Source of the DNA: Malikia spinosa
Lineage (GTDB): Bacteria > Pseudomonadota > Gammaproteobacteria > Burkholderiales > Burkholderiaceae_C
DNA: 64,000 bases
NCBI RefSeq assembly: GCF_002980625.1
Contig: NZ_PVLR01000036.1
Location: 62,001-126,000, forward strand
Direction of reading: 5' to 3'
The position numbers and the translations under genes were made by a program. Positions 40,218 through 53,619 of the stretch are shown piece after piece (the stretch's first letter is position 1; every line of letters begins with the position of its first letter). The notes below the pieces were generated by a model. It was not told the DNA's origin. It saw only the letters and a list, made by a program, of their open reading frames with translations, and searched no databases.

Positions 40218-41624
40218 ATGACCCAACGCGTCCGTACCCGCTTCGCCCCGTCACCGACCGGCTTCATCCACCTCGGCAACATCCGCTCGGCGCTCTATCC
40301 CTGGGCCTTTGCCCGCGCCAAGGGCGGCGACTTCATCCTGCGCATCGAGGACACCGACCAGGAGCGCTCGACCCAGGCTGCGGTCGACGTCATCATCGAA
40401 GGCATGAAATGGCTCGGCCTCGACCATGACGAGGGCCCGTTCTACCAGATGCAGCGCATGGCGCGCTACAAGGAAGTGCTGGCCGAACTGATCGCTGCCG
40501 GCCATGTCTACCCCTGCTACATGAGCATGGCCGAGCTCGACGCGCTGCGCGAGCGCCAGATGGCAGCCAAGGAAAAGCCGCGCTATGACGGCACCTGGCG
40601 CCCGGAGCCCGGCAAGGTGCTGCCTGCCATCCCTGAGGGCGTGGCGCCGGTGCTGCGCTTCAAGAACCCGAAGGAAGGCGTCGTGGCCTGGGACGACAAG
40701 GTCAAGGGCCGGATCGAGATCGCCAACGCCGAGCTCGACGACCTGGTGATCGCGCGTCCGGCCGCGCCCGGCGAGTCGGTCGGCGTGCCGACCTACAACT
40801 TCTGCGTCGTGGTCGACGACCTCGACATGGGCATCACCCATGTGATCCGGGGCGACGACCACATCAACAACACGCCGCGCCAGATCAACATCTTCCAGGC
40901 CCTGGGCCGCGAGGTGCCGGTCTATGCCCACCTGCCGACCGTGCTCAACGAGCAGGGCGAGAAGATGAGCAAGCGCAATGGCGCCAAGCCGGTCACGCAG
41001 TACCGCGAGGAGGGCTACCTGCCCGAGGCCATGATCAACTACCTGGCTCGCCTGGGCTGGAGTCATGGCGACGACGAGATCTTCAGCCGGGCCCAGTTCC
41101 TCGAATGGTTCGACCTCGACCACCTGGGCCGCAGCGCGGCGCAGTTCGATGAGGCCAAGCTGCGCTGGGTCAACGGCCAGCACATGAAGACCACGCCCGA
41201 CGCCCAGCTGGTGCCGCTGGTGGCCGAGCAGCTTGCCAAGCGCGGCATCACGGCCGACGCGCGGCTGGAAGCGATCTGCGCCTTGTTCAAGGACCGCTGC
41301 GACACCACGCTGGTGCTGGCCGACTGGGCCGCTGCCTTCTACGCGCCAGTTGCGCCGCAGCCCGAGGACCTGGCCAAGCACCTGAGCGACGCCGTCAAGC
41401 CCGCGATTGCCGCCTTCGCCGCCAAGCTGACTGAAGGCGAGTGGAGCAAGGAAGCGATTGCCGCCGCGATGAAGGCGACACTGGCCGAGTTCGGCCTCAA
41501 GATGCCTGCGCTGGCGATGCCGGTGCGCGTGCTGGTGATGGGCACGCCGCAGACGCCTTCGGTCGATGCGGTGCTTTTCTTGCAGGGGCGTGAAAAAGTT
41601 TTGACCTGCTTGCAGAAGGCCTGA
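40218..41624 (+). CDS. gltX: Glutamate--tRNA ligase
   Basis: GltX charges tRNA-Glu, and three tRNA-Glu genes lie just downstream. The 468-residue class I synthetase shows the HIGH-type motif in [20 protein letters not shown] and the KMSKS-type motif in [16 protein letters not shown] near residue 250. [25 protein letters not shown] is the conserved active-site block. The C-terminal anticodon-binding helical domain ends [20 protein letters not shown]. It starts 10 bases after metZ and is probably cotranscribed with it. Confidence 0.96.
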   Translation: MTQRVRTRFAPSPTGFIHLGNIRSALYPWAFARAKGGDFILRIEDTDQERSTQAAVDVIIEGMKWLGLDHDEGPFYQMQRMARYKEVLAELIAAGHVYPCYMSMAELDALRERQMAAKEKPRYDGTWRPEPGKVLPAIPEGVAPVLRFKNPKEGVVAWDDKVKGRIEIANAELDDLVIARPAAPGESVGVPTYNFCVVVDDLDMGITHVIRGDDHINNTPRQINIFQALGREVPVYAHLPTVLNEQGEKMSKRNGAKPVTQYREEGYLPEAMINYLARLGWSHGDDEIFSRAQFLEWFDLDHLGRSAAQFDEAKLRWVNGQHMKTTPDAQLVPLVAEQLAKRGITADARLEAICALFKDRCDTTLVLADWAAAFYAPVAPQPEDLAKHLSDAVKPAIAAFAAKLTEGEWSKEAIAAAMKATLAEFGLKMPALAMPVRVLVMGTPQTPSVDAVLFLQGREKVLTCLQKA

Positions 41625-41711
41625 AAATCACTATACAATGCGAGTCTTGCTGATGCAGACATACAAAACGAAACGCGATATCGCCGCAAATCGATAGAGT
41701 AAAAAGTAATG

Positions 41712-41717
41712 TATAAT
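41712..41717 (+). promoter_or_regulatory. Candidate -10 box for the tRNA array
   Basis: A perfect TATAAT lies 22 bases upstream of the first tRNA-Ala in the only AT-rich stretch between gltX and the array. The -35 region at the usual spacing (AATCGA, 41689-41694) is a poor match. A further -10-like TACAAT occurs at 41634-41639. Confidence 0.5.
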
Positions 41718-41738
41718 CTGCAACGCTGCAGACCAGAA

Positions 41739-41814
<76 letters not shown>

Positions 41815-41847
41815 TCAAGGTTTGCAGTAATCAGTAGTCCAGGTTTT

Positions 41848-41923
41848 GACCCTATCGTCTAGAGGCCTAGGACATCACCCTTTCACGGTGAGTACCGGGG
41901 TTCGAATCCCCGTAGGGTCGCCA
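41848..41923 (+). tRNA. tRNA-Glu(TTC), copy 1
   Basis: 76 bases with encoded CCA. Acceptor GACCCTA pairs with TAGGGTC, and the anticodon loop CTTTCAC gives TTC. Identical in sequence to copies 2 and 3. Confidence 0.95.
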
Positions 41924-41979
41924 AGTTTGCAGCGCTTGGCTGCTTGATCGAAAGATCAGGTGGCGAAGCTGCACTACCA

Positions 41980-42056
41980 GGAGTGGTAGTTCAGTTGGTT
42001 AGAATACCGGCCTGTCACGCCGGGGGTCGCGGGTTCGAGTCCCGTCCACTCCGCCA
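41980..42056 (+). tRNA. tRNA-Asp(GTC), copy 1
   Basis: 77 bases with encoded CCA. Acceptor GGAGTGG pairs with CCACTCC, and the anticodon loop CTGTCAC gives GTC. Identical to copies 2 and 3. Confidence 0.95.
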
Positions 42057-42084
42057 AGATTTTGTTTGCTGTCGTGGCAACCAT

Positions 42085-42160
<76 letters not shown>

Positions 42161-42188
42161 TCTGGTTCCACGATTCAAGTCCTCATAC

Positions 42189-42264
42189 GACCCTATCGTC
42201 TAGAGGCCTAGGACATCACCCTTTCACGGTGAGTACCGGGGTTCGAATCCCCGTAGGGTCGCCA
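42189..42264 (+). tRNA. tRNA-Glu(TTC), copy 2
   Basis: 76 bases with encoded CCA, anticodon TTC. The 16 bases upstream are the same as those upstream of copy 3. Confidence 0.95.
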
Positions 42265-42317
42265 AGTTGTAGCGCTTGGCAAATCGGCGCAAGCCGGTGT
42301 GCAAAAGCTGCCTGCCA

Positions 42318-42394
42318 GGAGTGGTAGTTCAGTTGGTTAGAATACCGGCCTGTCACGCCGGGGGTCGCGGGTTCGAGTCCCGTCCACTCCGCCA
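42318..42394 (+). tRNA. tRNA-Asp(GTC), copy 2
   Basis: 77 bases with encoded CCA, anticodon GTC, identical to the other two Asp copies. Confidence 0.95.
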
Positions 42395-42412
42395 GAATTC
42401 AAGTCCTCATAC

Positions 42413-42488
42413 GACCCTATCGTCTAGAGGCCTAGGACATCACCCTTTCACGGTGAGTACCGGGGTTCGAATCCCCGTAGGGTCGCCA
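42413..42488 (+). tRNA. tRNA-Glu(TTC), copy 3
   Basis: 76 bases with encoded CCA, anticodon TTC. It is preceded directly by tRNA-Asp copy 2 instead of a tRNA-Ala, so the third unit lacks Ala. Confidence 0.95.
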
Positions 42489-42540
42489 AGTTCTCAGCGC
42501 TTGGCCGGTTGAAAACTTCAATCGACAAAGCTGTGTGCCA

Positions 42541-42617
42541 GGAGTGGTAGTTCAGTTGGTTAGAATACCGGCCTGTCACGCCGGGGGTCGCGGGTTCGAG
42601 TCCCGTCCACTCCGCCA
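42541..42617 (+). tRNA. tRNA-Asp(GTC), copy 3
   Basis: 77 bases with encoded CCA, anticodon GTC. Last tRNA of the array; an intrinsic terminator follows after eight bases. Confidence 0.95.
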
Positions 42618-42625
42618 GATCGCAA

Positions 42626-42657
42626 ACCCTTGCAAGTCATGCTTGCAGGGGTTTTTT
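42626..42657 (+). terminator. Intrinsic terminator of the tRNA array
   Basis: An 11-bp stem (42626-42636 with 42642-42652, one G-T pair) with a five-base loop is followed by a run of T to 42657. It lies eight bases past the last tRNA and is a strong Rho-independent terminator. Confidence 0.9.
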
Positions 42658-42729
42658 GCATTCTGGCGGCGGATACTGTTTTCACGGCCAAGGTCTAGAA
42701 TCAGGCCAACCCTTGCGGAGGCCTTTGCC

Positions 42730-43065
42730 GTGCACGACATCCCATCCTATTCCCCCCAGGCACCTGAGCGCGCCGAAGTCGACGCGCTGCCGGGCCTGAC
42801 CCTGTTGCAGTTCGGCACCGACTGGTGCGGACATTGCCAGGCCGCGGCGCCGGCCGTGGCCGAGGCGCTGCAGGCCTCTGCTGCCACTTCTGCTTCCGCT
42901 TTGCGCCACCTGCTGGTTGAGGATGGTCCCGGTCGGCCGCTGGGCCGCAGCTTCCGGGTCAAGCTCTGGCCTACCTTGATCCTGTTGCGTGACGGCCAGG
43001 AAGTCGATCGCCTGGTGCGCCCGACCGAGGCCGCCGCTGTGGCCCGGCTGCTGGCGCAAGGCTGA
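42730..43065 (+). CDS. Thioredoxin-family protein
   Basis: A 111-residue thioredoxin-fold protein. The GTG start at 42730 is chosen because GGAGG sits nine bases upstream; the frame runs back into the tRNA genes but that part is not coding. The active site is TDWCGHCQAAAP, a CGHC motif with a Trp before it. The second half has the cis-Pro segment RVKLWPTLILLRDGQEVDRLV. It lacks a signal peptide and is probably a cytoplasmic thiol-disulphide reductase. It is shorter at the N-terminus than thioredoxin 1 and converges with a MarR operon. Confidence 0.88.
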   Translation: MHDIPSYSPQAPERAEVDALPGLTLLQFGTDWCGHCQAAAPAVAEALQASAATSASALRHLLVEDGPGRPLGRSFRVKLWPTLILLRDGQEVDRLVRPTEAAAVARLLAQG

Positions 43066-43116
43066 TTCGATCGATGCCGCCACCCTGTGCCGGGGTGGCA
43101 ACCGCCTGGCTGGAGA

Positions 43117-43584
43117 TCAGTCCAGGCCGAGCTGGGCGCGCAGCTGCCGGTTCTGCACCTGCAGCTGTTCGACCAGGGATTCGGCCGCATCGAGCCGCTG
43201 CTGCAGGCTTGCCAGCTGGTCCAGCAGGCTTTGCGGCTCGGCGCTGCTCGCGTCGGCGCTGGCAGCCAGTTGCAGGCGCGCCGCGTCGCGGGTCTGTGCC
43301 AGCCGCGCATTGATCGCATCGCACCAGCTCATCACCTCGACCCGGGTTGTGTCCTTGTGCACCGGGTTCTGCAGCGTGGCCTTCTTGACGTCGGCACGCC
43401 GGCACAGTTCGGACTGCGTCATGCGGCCGTGGTTGTACGGGTAGCTGCCGCCATGGGCCTCGATCTCGGCTTCGATCTGGGCCATGGCCTGGCGCAGGCG
43501 CTGCAGCGCGGCCTCGGTACGCGGATGGCTATGGGCTGGCTCGACTTCGCGTGCCAGGTCGGCGGCCGGGGTCTGGCTGCTCAT
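43117..43584 (-). CDS. Uncharacterised protein with possible HTH and C-terminal coiled coil
   Basis: A 155-residue hydrophilic protein. The middle region, [20 protein letters not shown] followed by [16 protein letters not shown], looks like a helix-turn-helix that contacts DNA. The C-terminal ~45 residues are a coiled coil ([33 protein letters not shown]). Similar layouts occur in plasmid and integrase-associated DNA-binding proteins, but I cannot name a family. The start overlaps the VF530 gene stop by four bases, making it the last gene of the MarR operon. Confidence 0.6.
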   Translation of the reverse strand: MSSQTPAADLAREVEPAHSHPRTEAALQRLRQAMAQIEAEIEAHGGSYPYNHGRMTQSELCRRADVKKATLQNPVHKDTTRVEVMSWCDAINARLAQTRDAARLQLAASADASSAEPQSLLDQLASLQQRLDAAESLVEQLQVQNRQLRAQLGLD

Positions 43585-43853
43585 CGCTGGGCCCGGCGCT
43601 GCTCGCGCAGCATGAACAGGTAGAGGCTTTCGACCTTTTCGCGCGCCCAGGGCGTCTTGCGCAGGAACTTGAGGCTGGAATTGACGCTGGGGTCGACGTT
43701 GAAGCAGCGGATCGGAATCTGCTCGCCGAGTCCGGCCCAGCCGTAATGCGCCTGCAGCGCGGTCACGATCGCTTCGAGCGTCAGGCCGTGCAGCGGGTTG
43801 TGCCGCTGTTGCGGGGCCGGCGGCGGGGAGTCCATGTCGGGTGTGGAGGTCAT
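43581..43853 (-). CDS. VF530-family DNA-binding protein (DUF2132)
   Basis: A 90-residue protein of the VF530/DUF2132 family. The family core is [41 protein letters not shown] and [17 protein letters not shown]. Structure of a relative shows a fold that binds double-stranded DNA; cellular function is unknown. The start at 43853 overlaps the MarR stop by four bases and its stop overlaps the next start by four, so the three genes are coupled. Confidence 0.88.
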   Translation of the reverse strand: MTSTPDMDSPPPAPQQRHNPLHGLTLEAIVTALQAHYGWAGLGEQIPIRCFNVDPSVNSSLKFLRKTPWAREKVESLYLFMLREQRRAQR

Positions 43854-44326
43854 GGCGGGGATTGTGCCGCCAAAGCGGGCTCGGTCGGCGCGACCGGCTG
43901 GGTCGAAATCTCGTGCATGACCGTCAACCAGCCGGCAGTGGCCTGTGGCCCGGCCCGATCCAGGGCCGCGCTCAGGTGCTCGGCCAGTGGCGAGGTCAGC
44001 TGCCATTCCAGTTGCCGGCCCGGCTCGGTCAGCGCCAGCTGCCGGACCCGGCGGTCATGTGCCGGGGTGCTGACGGTCACCAGCCCCAGCTCGACCAGTT
44101 GCCGCAGTGGCGCGTGCAGTGCCTGCTTGCTGACGCCGAGCCGCTCGAGCAGTTCGCTGACCGTCAGGTCAGGATGGCGTGCCACATAGTAGAGCACTCG
44201 GTGATGCACCCGCCCGAGCCCGCGTTGCGCCAGCAGCGCGTCCGAGCCCGAGGTATAGGTCCGGTAAGCCTGATAGAACAACGCGATCGAGGCCATCAGG
44301 TCGGGTGGTGTGGTTACGTCAATCAT
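43850..44326 (-). CDS. MarR-family transcriptional regulator
   Basis: A 158-residue winged-helix repressor. The DNA-binding domain is at about 40-105: [40 protein letters not shown] as recognition helix, and [21 protein letters not shown] as wing with the MarR DRR motif. Its start codon lies inside a 15-bp palindrome, and a copy with the same half-sites lies 47 bp away before the CoA-transferase gene. That gives a strong case for autorepression and control of the divergent gene. The ligand is not known. It is coupled to the VF530 gene. Confidence 0.9.
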   Translation of the reverse strand: MIDVTTPPDLMASIALFYQAYRTYTSGSDALLAQRGLGRVHHRVLYYVARHPDLTVSELLERLGVSKQALHAPLRQLVELGLVTVSTPAHDRRVRQLALTEPGRQLEWQLTSPLAEHLSAALDRAGPQATAGWLTVMHEISTQPVAPTEPALAAQSPP

Positions 44327-44332
44327 ATTGAC
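44318..44332. promoter_or_regulatory. Probable MarR operator 1 (GTCAAT-N3-ATTGAC)
   Basis: A perfect palindrome GTCAATCATATTGAC centred on the marR start codon (44324-44326). Bound repressor would block initiation of its own gene directly. Confidence 0.7.
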
Positions 44333-44334
44333 TT
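44329..44334 (+). promoter_or_regulatory. Candidate -35 box of the CoA-transferase promoter
   Basis: TTGACT (five of six consensus bases) overlaps the right half of operator 1. A possible -10 TAGCAT lies 16 bases downstream (44351-44356) with AT-rich sequence around it. The -10 assignment is uncertain. Confidence 0.4.
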
Positions 44335-44364
44335 AATTGTCATTCGGCGTTAGCATATAAATAG

Positions 44365-44379
44365 GTCAATATTATTGAC
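44365..44379. promoter_or_regulatory. Probable MarR operator 2 (GTCAAT-N3-ATTGAC)
   Basis: The perfect palindrome GTCAATATTATTGAC has the same half-sites as operator 1 and its centre is 47 bp away. It lies 22 bases before the CoA-transferase ATG, where repressor would block transcription or early elongation. Confidence 0.7.
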
Positions 44380-44401
44380 GTTCATAGATCGAGGATAGCC
44401 C

Positions 44402-45931
44402 ATGTCTGAACCGTCTCGTATTCTTCACCCTGGCCTGCGCCAGAAAATCATGTCGGCCGATGCGGCTGCGGCGCTGATCGAGCATGGCGACCATGTCGGC
44501 ATGAGCGGCTTCACCGGTGCCGGTTATCCGAAGGCAGTGCCGCAGGCACTGGCCAAGCATATCGAGCAAGCCAACCAGGGTGGCAACAAGTTCCGCATCG
44601 GCGTCTGGACCGGTGCCTCGACCGCGCCCGAGCTCGACGGCGCTCTGGCCAAGGTCGGCGGCATCGAGATGCGTCTGCCCTATCAGTCTGATCCGACTTG
44701 CCGCGCCCGCATCAACGCTGGCGAGATGGACTATATCGATATCCACCTGTCGCATGTGGCGCAGTTCGTCTGGTTCGGCTTCCTGGGCAAGCTCAATGTC
44801 GCGGTGGTCGAGGTCGCCGGCATCCTGGAAGACGGGCGCCTGATCCCGTCCTCCTCGATCGGCAACAACAAGACCTGGCTCGACCAGGCCGACAAGGTGA
44901 TCCTCGAAGTCAACAGCGCGATGCCGCTCGGACTCGAGGGCATGCACGATGTCTATTACGGCACCGAGCGTCCGCCGCACCGCAAGCCGATTCCGATGAC
45001 GCATCCGGGCGACCGCATCGGCGAGCCCTACCTGCATGTGGACCTGAGCAAGGTGGTCGCGATTGTCGAGACCCACTCGCTTGACCGCGACACCAAGTTC
45101 GCTGCCGCCGACGAGAACTCGCAGCGCATCGCGGGCCATATCCTCGATTTCCTGGCGCACGAGGTCAAGGTCGGGCGGCTGCCGCCCGAGCTGCTGCCGC
45201 TGCAGTCGGGTGTCGGCAACATCGCCAACGCCGTGCTCGCCGGCCTGAACCAGGGCCCGTTCGAGAACCTGACCGGCTACACCGAGGTGCTGCAGGACGG
45301 CATGCTCGAGATGCTCAAGTCGGGCAAGATGGTGATGGCGTCGGCCACCGCGCTGTCGTTGAGCCGCGCCGGTACCAAGGAATTCCTCGACAACCTCGAC
45401 TTCTACCGCCAGCGCATCGTGCTGCGGCCACAGGAGATCTCGAATCACCCCGAGCTGGTGCGCCGCCTTGGCGTGCTGTCGATGAACGCGATGATCGAGG
45501 CCGACATCTATGGCAACGTCAACTCGACCCATATCATGGGCACCCGGATCATGAACGGCATCGGCGGCTCGGGCGACTTCGCGCGCAACGCGTATATCTC
45601 GTTCTTCGTGACGCCGTCGACCGCCAAGGACGGCGCGATCTCCTGCATCGTGCCGATGGTCAGCCATGTCGACCACACCGAGCATGATGTGCAGATCCTG
45701 GTCACCGAGCAGGGCCTGGCCGACCTGCGCGGTCTGGCACCGCGCCAGCGGGCCCAGGTCGTGATCGAGCATTGCGCGCATCCGGACTTCCGCCCGGCGC
45801 TGCGGGACTATGTGGCGCGTGCCGAGCGCTCGGCGCGTGGCGGCCATGGCGGGCTGCACACGCCGCATCTGCTCGACGAGGCACTGTCCTGGCATTCGCG
45901 CTTCGAGAGGGAAGGGCGCATGCTGCCCTGA
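44402..45931 (+). CDS. Acetyl-CoA hydrolase/transferase, succinate CoA-transferase type
   Basis: A 509-residue class I CoA-transferase of the AarC/Cat1 group, which exchanges CoA between acetate or propionate and succinate. GMSGFTGAGYPKAVPQAL is the N-terminal glycine loop. The catalytic Glu295 sits in LTGYTEVLQDGMLEMLKSGK. LQSGVGNIANAVLAGL and NGIGGSGDFARNAYISFF are the CoA-binding and C-terminal glycine motifs; the end has VTEQGLADLRGLAPRQRA. The upstream GAGGA sequence serves as ribosome-binding site. It is divergent from marR and probably repressed by it, so the MarR ligand may be a short-chain acid or its CoA ester. Confidence 0.9.
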   Translation: MSEPSRILHPGLRQKIMSADAAAALIEHGDHVGMSGFTGAGYPKAVPQALAKHIEQANQGGNKFRIGVWTGASTAPELDGALAKVGGIEMRLPYQSDPTCRARINAGEMDYIDIHLSHVAQFVWFGFLGKLNVAVVEVAGILEDGRLIPSSSIGNNKTWLDQADKVILEVNSAMPLGLEGMHDVYYGTERPPHRKPIPMTHPGDRIGEPYLHVDLSKVVAIVETHSLDRDTKFAAADENSQRIAGHILDFLAHEVKVGRLPPELLPLQSGVGNIANAVLAGLNQGPFENLTGYTEVLQDGMLEMLKSGKMVMASATALSLSRAGTKEFLDNLDFYRQRIVLRPQEISNHPELVRRLGVLSMNAMIEADIYGNVNSTHIMGTRIMNGIGGSGDFARNAYISFFVTPSTAKDGAISCIVPMVSHVDHTEHDVQILVTEQGLADLRGLAPRQRAQVVIEHCAHPDFRPALRDYVARAERSARGGHGGLHTPHLLDEALSWHSRFEREGRMLP

Positions 45932-46068
45932 GCAGCACCGCCGGGCAGGCCTGGTGTCGCATGGCCCGGCGCTCCTGGCTAGAATGACAGACGAAAACCT
46001 GCCCGGCTTTACCCTGCTTACAGGCCAGGCGCAGCCAGCAACCCATCGCAGGCGCTCAGGAAACGGCT

Positions 46069-50589
<4,521 letters not shown>

Positions 50590-50649
50590 ATGCCTTGTCT
50601 GCCGTGGGCAGTGGTTTCCTGGGCTGGCGTTGATGGCCGCGGCTTGGAA

Positions 50650-53574
50650 TCAGCGAGTTGATCGTTTGCTGAGACGACTCGAACGCGCGTTGACCACTGC
50701 CTTGACCAGATCGACGAAGAGGTGCGCGAGGTTCAATGGGCTCAGTCCGGAGTTTGGCCCCGTTCCCGATATGTTGGAAAAAGCCATGTGATGCGCTGCG
50801 AGCATTCTTTCCAGTGCTGCAACGCTTCTTAGTCTGCCAAATGGAGAGAATCCAGGACACAAGCCTGATGGCTGGCGACGAAGTCGTGATTTCGCCAGCT
50901 GCAAGATGAGAGAGTCGGGGTGTTGCAACAAGAGCTCGGAAACCAAGGTCGACGCTGGCTCGGTTCGACAGTCCCGTAGCGTCAGCTGTAGCAAGGCGCC
51001 TAGATGGCCCTTGCCCAGGTCTGGATGCTTGACTAGCTTGTTGAGCTGGCTGATGTTGCCGCAAGCCGCTTGATGAAGCATCTGGTAGATTTCTGCTCCG
51101 ACCGTTTGGGGGGTGCTCGAGCTTGTCGCTTGCCTGCTGGCAGGGGAAATTTCGCTCAAGTAGGATTCGACGGCTGGAGCCGCCAGCGCCAATACCTCGC
51201 TGCGCGACATCTCCGAATGGTCGACCGTGGGAATGTCGAACGTGAACTGGAGATTGTCCTCCGGCATCCAGGCATGGGCGTTTCCTCTGCCGATCTCGAG
51301 TTGAGCCAGACAGGTTCTCCGGACATGGATCACGGCTGGCATCCGCTCCGCTGGGCTTGCTGCCAGCAGGCGGCGAAGGTCGCGGTGGCCATAGGCTGGC
51401 AGGCGATGCAGGGGCGAGGAGTCGGACATCAGGACATAGTCGGGAGCGCAACCGGCTGCTGCCAGCAGGCGGCCAACCAGCCAGGCAACGCTGCCTCCGG
51501 CCGAATATCCGAAGATGATCCTGGGCCGAGGCAAGGCGCCGGCCTTTATCTGGTTGGCGATCTCGATGGCGGTCTTCCACCAGCTGTTGCCTTGAAGGAT
51601 GTTGCCGCCAGGCAGGCTGATATCGGCCGCCCACAAGTCATGCCCTGAAAACAGCCCGGCCCTGGCAAAGGGTACGGCGATTGCCGACCCACCCCATCCC
51701 GGAACAGCCAAGGCTACCCCTTTCGATGCCGTGCTGCTTGGCCATACCAGCCTGAATCTCAGTCCCTGGTGCTTTTCAGTCACAGGTGCTGGATTGTCAA
51801 TTCCAATCAACCGGGCCAGATGGTAAAGACTTGCATCGACCAGGAATTCATCGACGGAAAAGCTTTTCTTGAAGCTTTTCTCGACATGCAGCATCAACTG
51901 CATCAGCTTGAGTGAATCTCCGCCCAATGCCACGAAATCGCTGGGGTGTTGGTGTGCGCCCGGCCATAGCACGACATCCCAAAGATGGCAGAGGTGTTCG
52001 TAGGCGTTCTTGCCTTCATGCTTGTCGCCGTTGATTGCTTCGTGCCTGGGGATGCGGGTGGTCAAGGCCTTGTAGTCCACCTTGCCTCCTGCCAGCAGAG
52101 GAATTGTCTCGATGACCTCGATCCCCACTGGTACCATGAAGTCTGGCAAGCGATGCGCGAGCCATTTTCTGGGATCTTCGTGGCAGATTTCGTTCCTTGT
52201 GATGAAACCGTAAAGTTGTGAGTTGCCGGATTCCTTGTGCTCGATGACCGCTGCGCCGGTCACTCCGGGAATGCTGCGTAAATGGTTTTCTACCTCGCTC
52301 AAGTAGACTCTTTGCCCTCTGATCTTGGCCATTCTTCCGATTCGACCCATATGTAGCAACTGGCCGTCTGGCAGGCGCCTGACAAGGTCTCCGGTAGCGT
52401 AGAGGCGTTCCGGGCTGCCTGGAGCGAAAAGCGGGAAGCGCTCCGAATCAATGCCGCCCAGCTTCCAGTCGCCAAGCGCCTGGTAGGAAGATCGAATCAG
52501 GAGCTCGCCCGTGTCGGTATCGGTACTCCCCTCGTCGATTGGCCGCAAGGCATAGGCGGAAAACGGGTAGATCTGACCCATGGGAACCGTTGCTCCCACT
52601 GGCTCGGTGTCGTCGCAGTGGCAAATGAACAAGGCACTTTCTGTGCTGCCGTAGACATTTTGAATCAGGCAGTTCGGATTCAAGACTTTTCGCGCCAGTT
52701 CGAGGTCCGACGTGAGCAACGGTTCACCCGAAAAGCGAACGGCATCCAGGCAACCTAGTATGTCTCTGGCATCAGGCAGGATGGCAAAATTGCGGAACAT
52801 CGATGGCGTGAACCTGACATGCCTGGCCTCCAGGCGCAGGATGGCATCGCTCGCGGCGGAAAACCCCCATTTCTTGATGTCGGCAAGACAAAGCGTTCCG
52901 CCGGATAACAGGAAGACCATCGCATGATGAAGGAAGCCATAGTTGCCGTGTGATCCTGCAATCAACACTCTTGCTCCCAAGGGCACCTGCATCAGGGCGA
53001 TGGAGGCTTGTACCTTGGCTTGCAGGGTAGCGGCCGAATAGGTGACCAACTTGGGGCTACCGGTGGAGCCCGAAGTCGGAAATATCATGGCGGGCTCCTC
53101 GGCACCCAAGACCTCGCCAAGGTTCAGCTCGCTTGATCGGCCATCGGAAACCATGGTTCTGACCGCCAGCCCGCTGGGCAAGCCTGTCAGTGTCAAGCCA
53201 TCACACAGCAGCAGGGTGCAGGCGGCTGATTCAATCAGCTCCAGCAAGCGATGGGGTGGGTGCCCGGGTTCGAGCAGCAGGAAAGGCCTTCCGGCCATTG
53301 CGCAGGCAAACCAGGCGGCTACCGCATCAAATCCTACCGATTGCAGCAGCGCTACCGGGCCCGGAGCTGAACCGGAGGCTTGAATCTCCTGCGCAAGACC
53401 GGCTGCGCGGCAGGCCAGGTCCTGAAAACTGAAGTGCTGGGTCTCATGCAGAACTGCGGTCTGCTCTGGCCAAAGCCGACAGGCTCTGGCCAATGCCAAT
53501 GGCAGCGCTTCATGGACTCTGTCAGCATCGGGCTTGGCAAACGGTGTCTCATGCCAGACAAGGTTTTCTTGCAT
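50650..53574 (-). CDS. Stand-alone nonribosomal-peptide-type synthetase module (A-PCP-TE)
   Basis: A 974-residue protein. The adenylation domain (about 1-520) has A3 FPTSGSTGSPKLVTYS, A5 NVYGSTESALF, A7 YATGDLVRRLPDG, A8 GRIGRMAKIRGQRVYLSEVE and A10 LLAGGKVDYKAL. The carrier domain has its phosphopantetheine Ser near 553 in FVALGGDSLKLMQLML. A thioesterase-like alpha/beta hydrolase follows with FGYSAGGSVAWLVG near 690. The last ~170 residues match nothing I recognise. There is no condensation domain. The A4 position has GNYGFLHH where amino-acid-activating domains carry FDxS, so an acid other than an alpha-amino acid may be loaded. Composition is less GC-rich than neighbouring genes. Confidence 0.85.
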   Translation of the reverse strand: MQENLVWHETPFAKPDADRVHEALPLALARACRLWPEQTAVLHETQHFSFQDLACRAAGLAQEIQASGSAPGPVALLQSVGFDAVAAWFACAMAGRPFLLLEPGHPPHRLLELIESAACTLLLCDGLTLTGLPSGLAVRTMVSDGRSSELNLGEVLGAEEPAMIFPTSGSTGSPKLVTYSAATLQAKVQASIALMQVPLGARVLIAGSHGNYGFLHHAMVFLLSGGTLCLADIKKWGFSAASDAILRLEARHVRFTPSMFRNFAILPDARDILGCLDAVRFSGEPLLTSDLELARKVLNPNCLIQNVYGSTESALFICHCDDTEPVGATVPMGQIYPFSAYALRPIDEGSTDTDTGELLIRSSYQALGDWKLGGIDSERFPLFAPGSPERLYATGDLVRRLPDGQLLHMGRIGRMAKIRGQRVYLSEVENHLRSIPGVTGAAVIEHKESGNSQLYGFITRNEICHEDPRKWLAHRLPDFMVPVGIEVIETIPLLAGGKVDYKALTTRIPRHEAINGDKHEGKNAYEHLCHLWDVVLWPGAHQHPSDFVALGGDSLKLMQLMLHVEKSFKKSFSVDEFLVDASLYHLARLIGIDNPAPVTEKHQGLRFRLVWPSSTASKGVALAVPGWGGSAIAVPFARAGLFSGHDLWAADISLPGGNILQGNSWWKTAIEIANQIKAGALPRPRIIFGYSAGGSVAWLVGRLLAAAGCAPDYVLMSDSSPLHRLPAYGHRDLRRLLAASPAERMPAVIHVRRTCLAQLEIGRGNAHAWMPEDNLQFTFDIPTVDHSEMSRSEVLALAAPAVESYLSEISPASRQATSSSTPQTVGAEIYQMLHQAACGNISQLNKLVKHPDLGKGHLGALLQLTLRDCRTEPASTLVSELLLQHPDSLILQLAKSRLRRQPSGLCPGFSPFGRLRSVAALERMLAAHHMAFSNISGTGPNSGLSPLNLAHLFVDLVKAVVNARSSRLSKRSTR

Positions 53575-53619
53575 CTTGATCGAGTTTTTCGGCCTTGAGC
53601 TGAGGGGGGCGTCTGGTTG

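Noticed and set aside
41601-41639. TTGACC and TACAAT as a promoter for the tRNA array.
   Set aside because: The 27-base spacing is too large for a sigma-70 promoter.
50590-50650. Searched for a copy of the tRNA-Ser 3' end as an island boundary.
   Set aside because: No matching sequence was seen.
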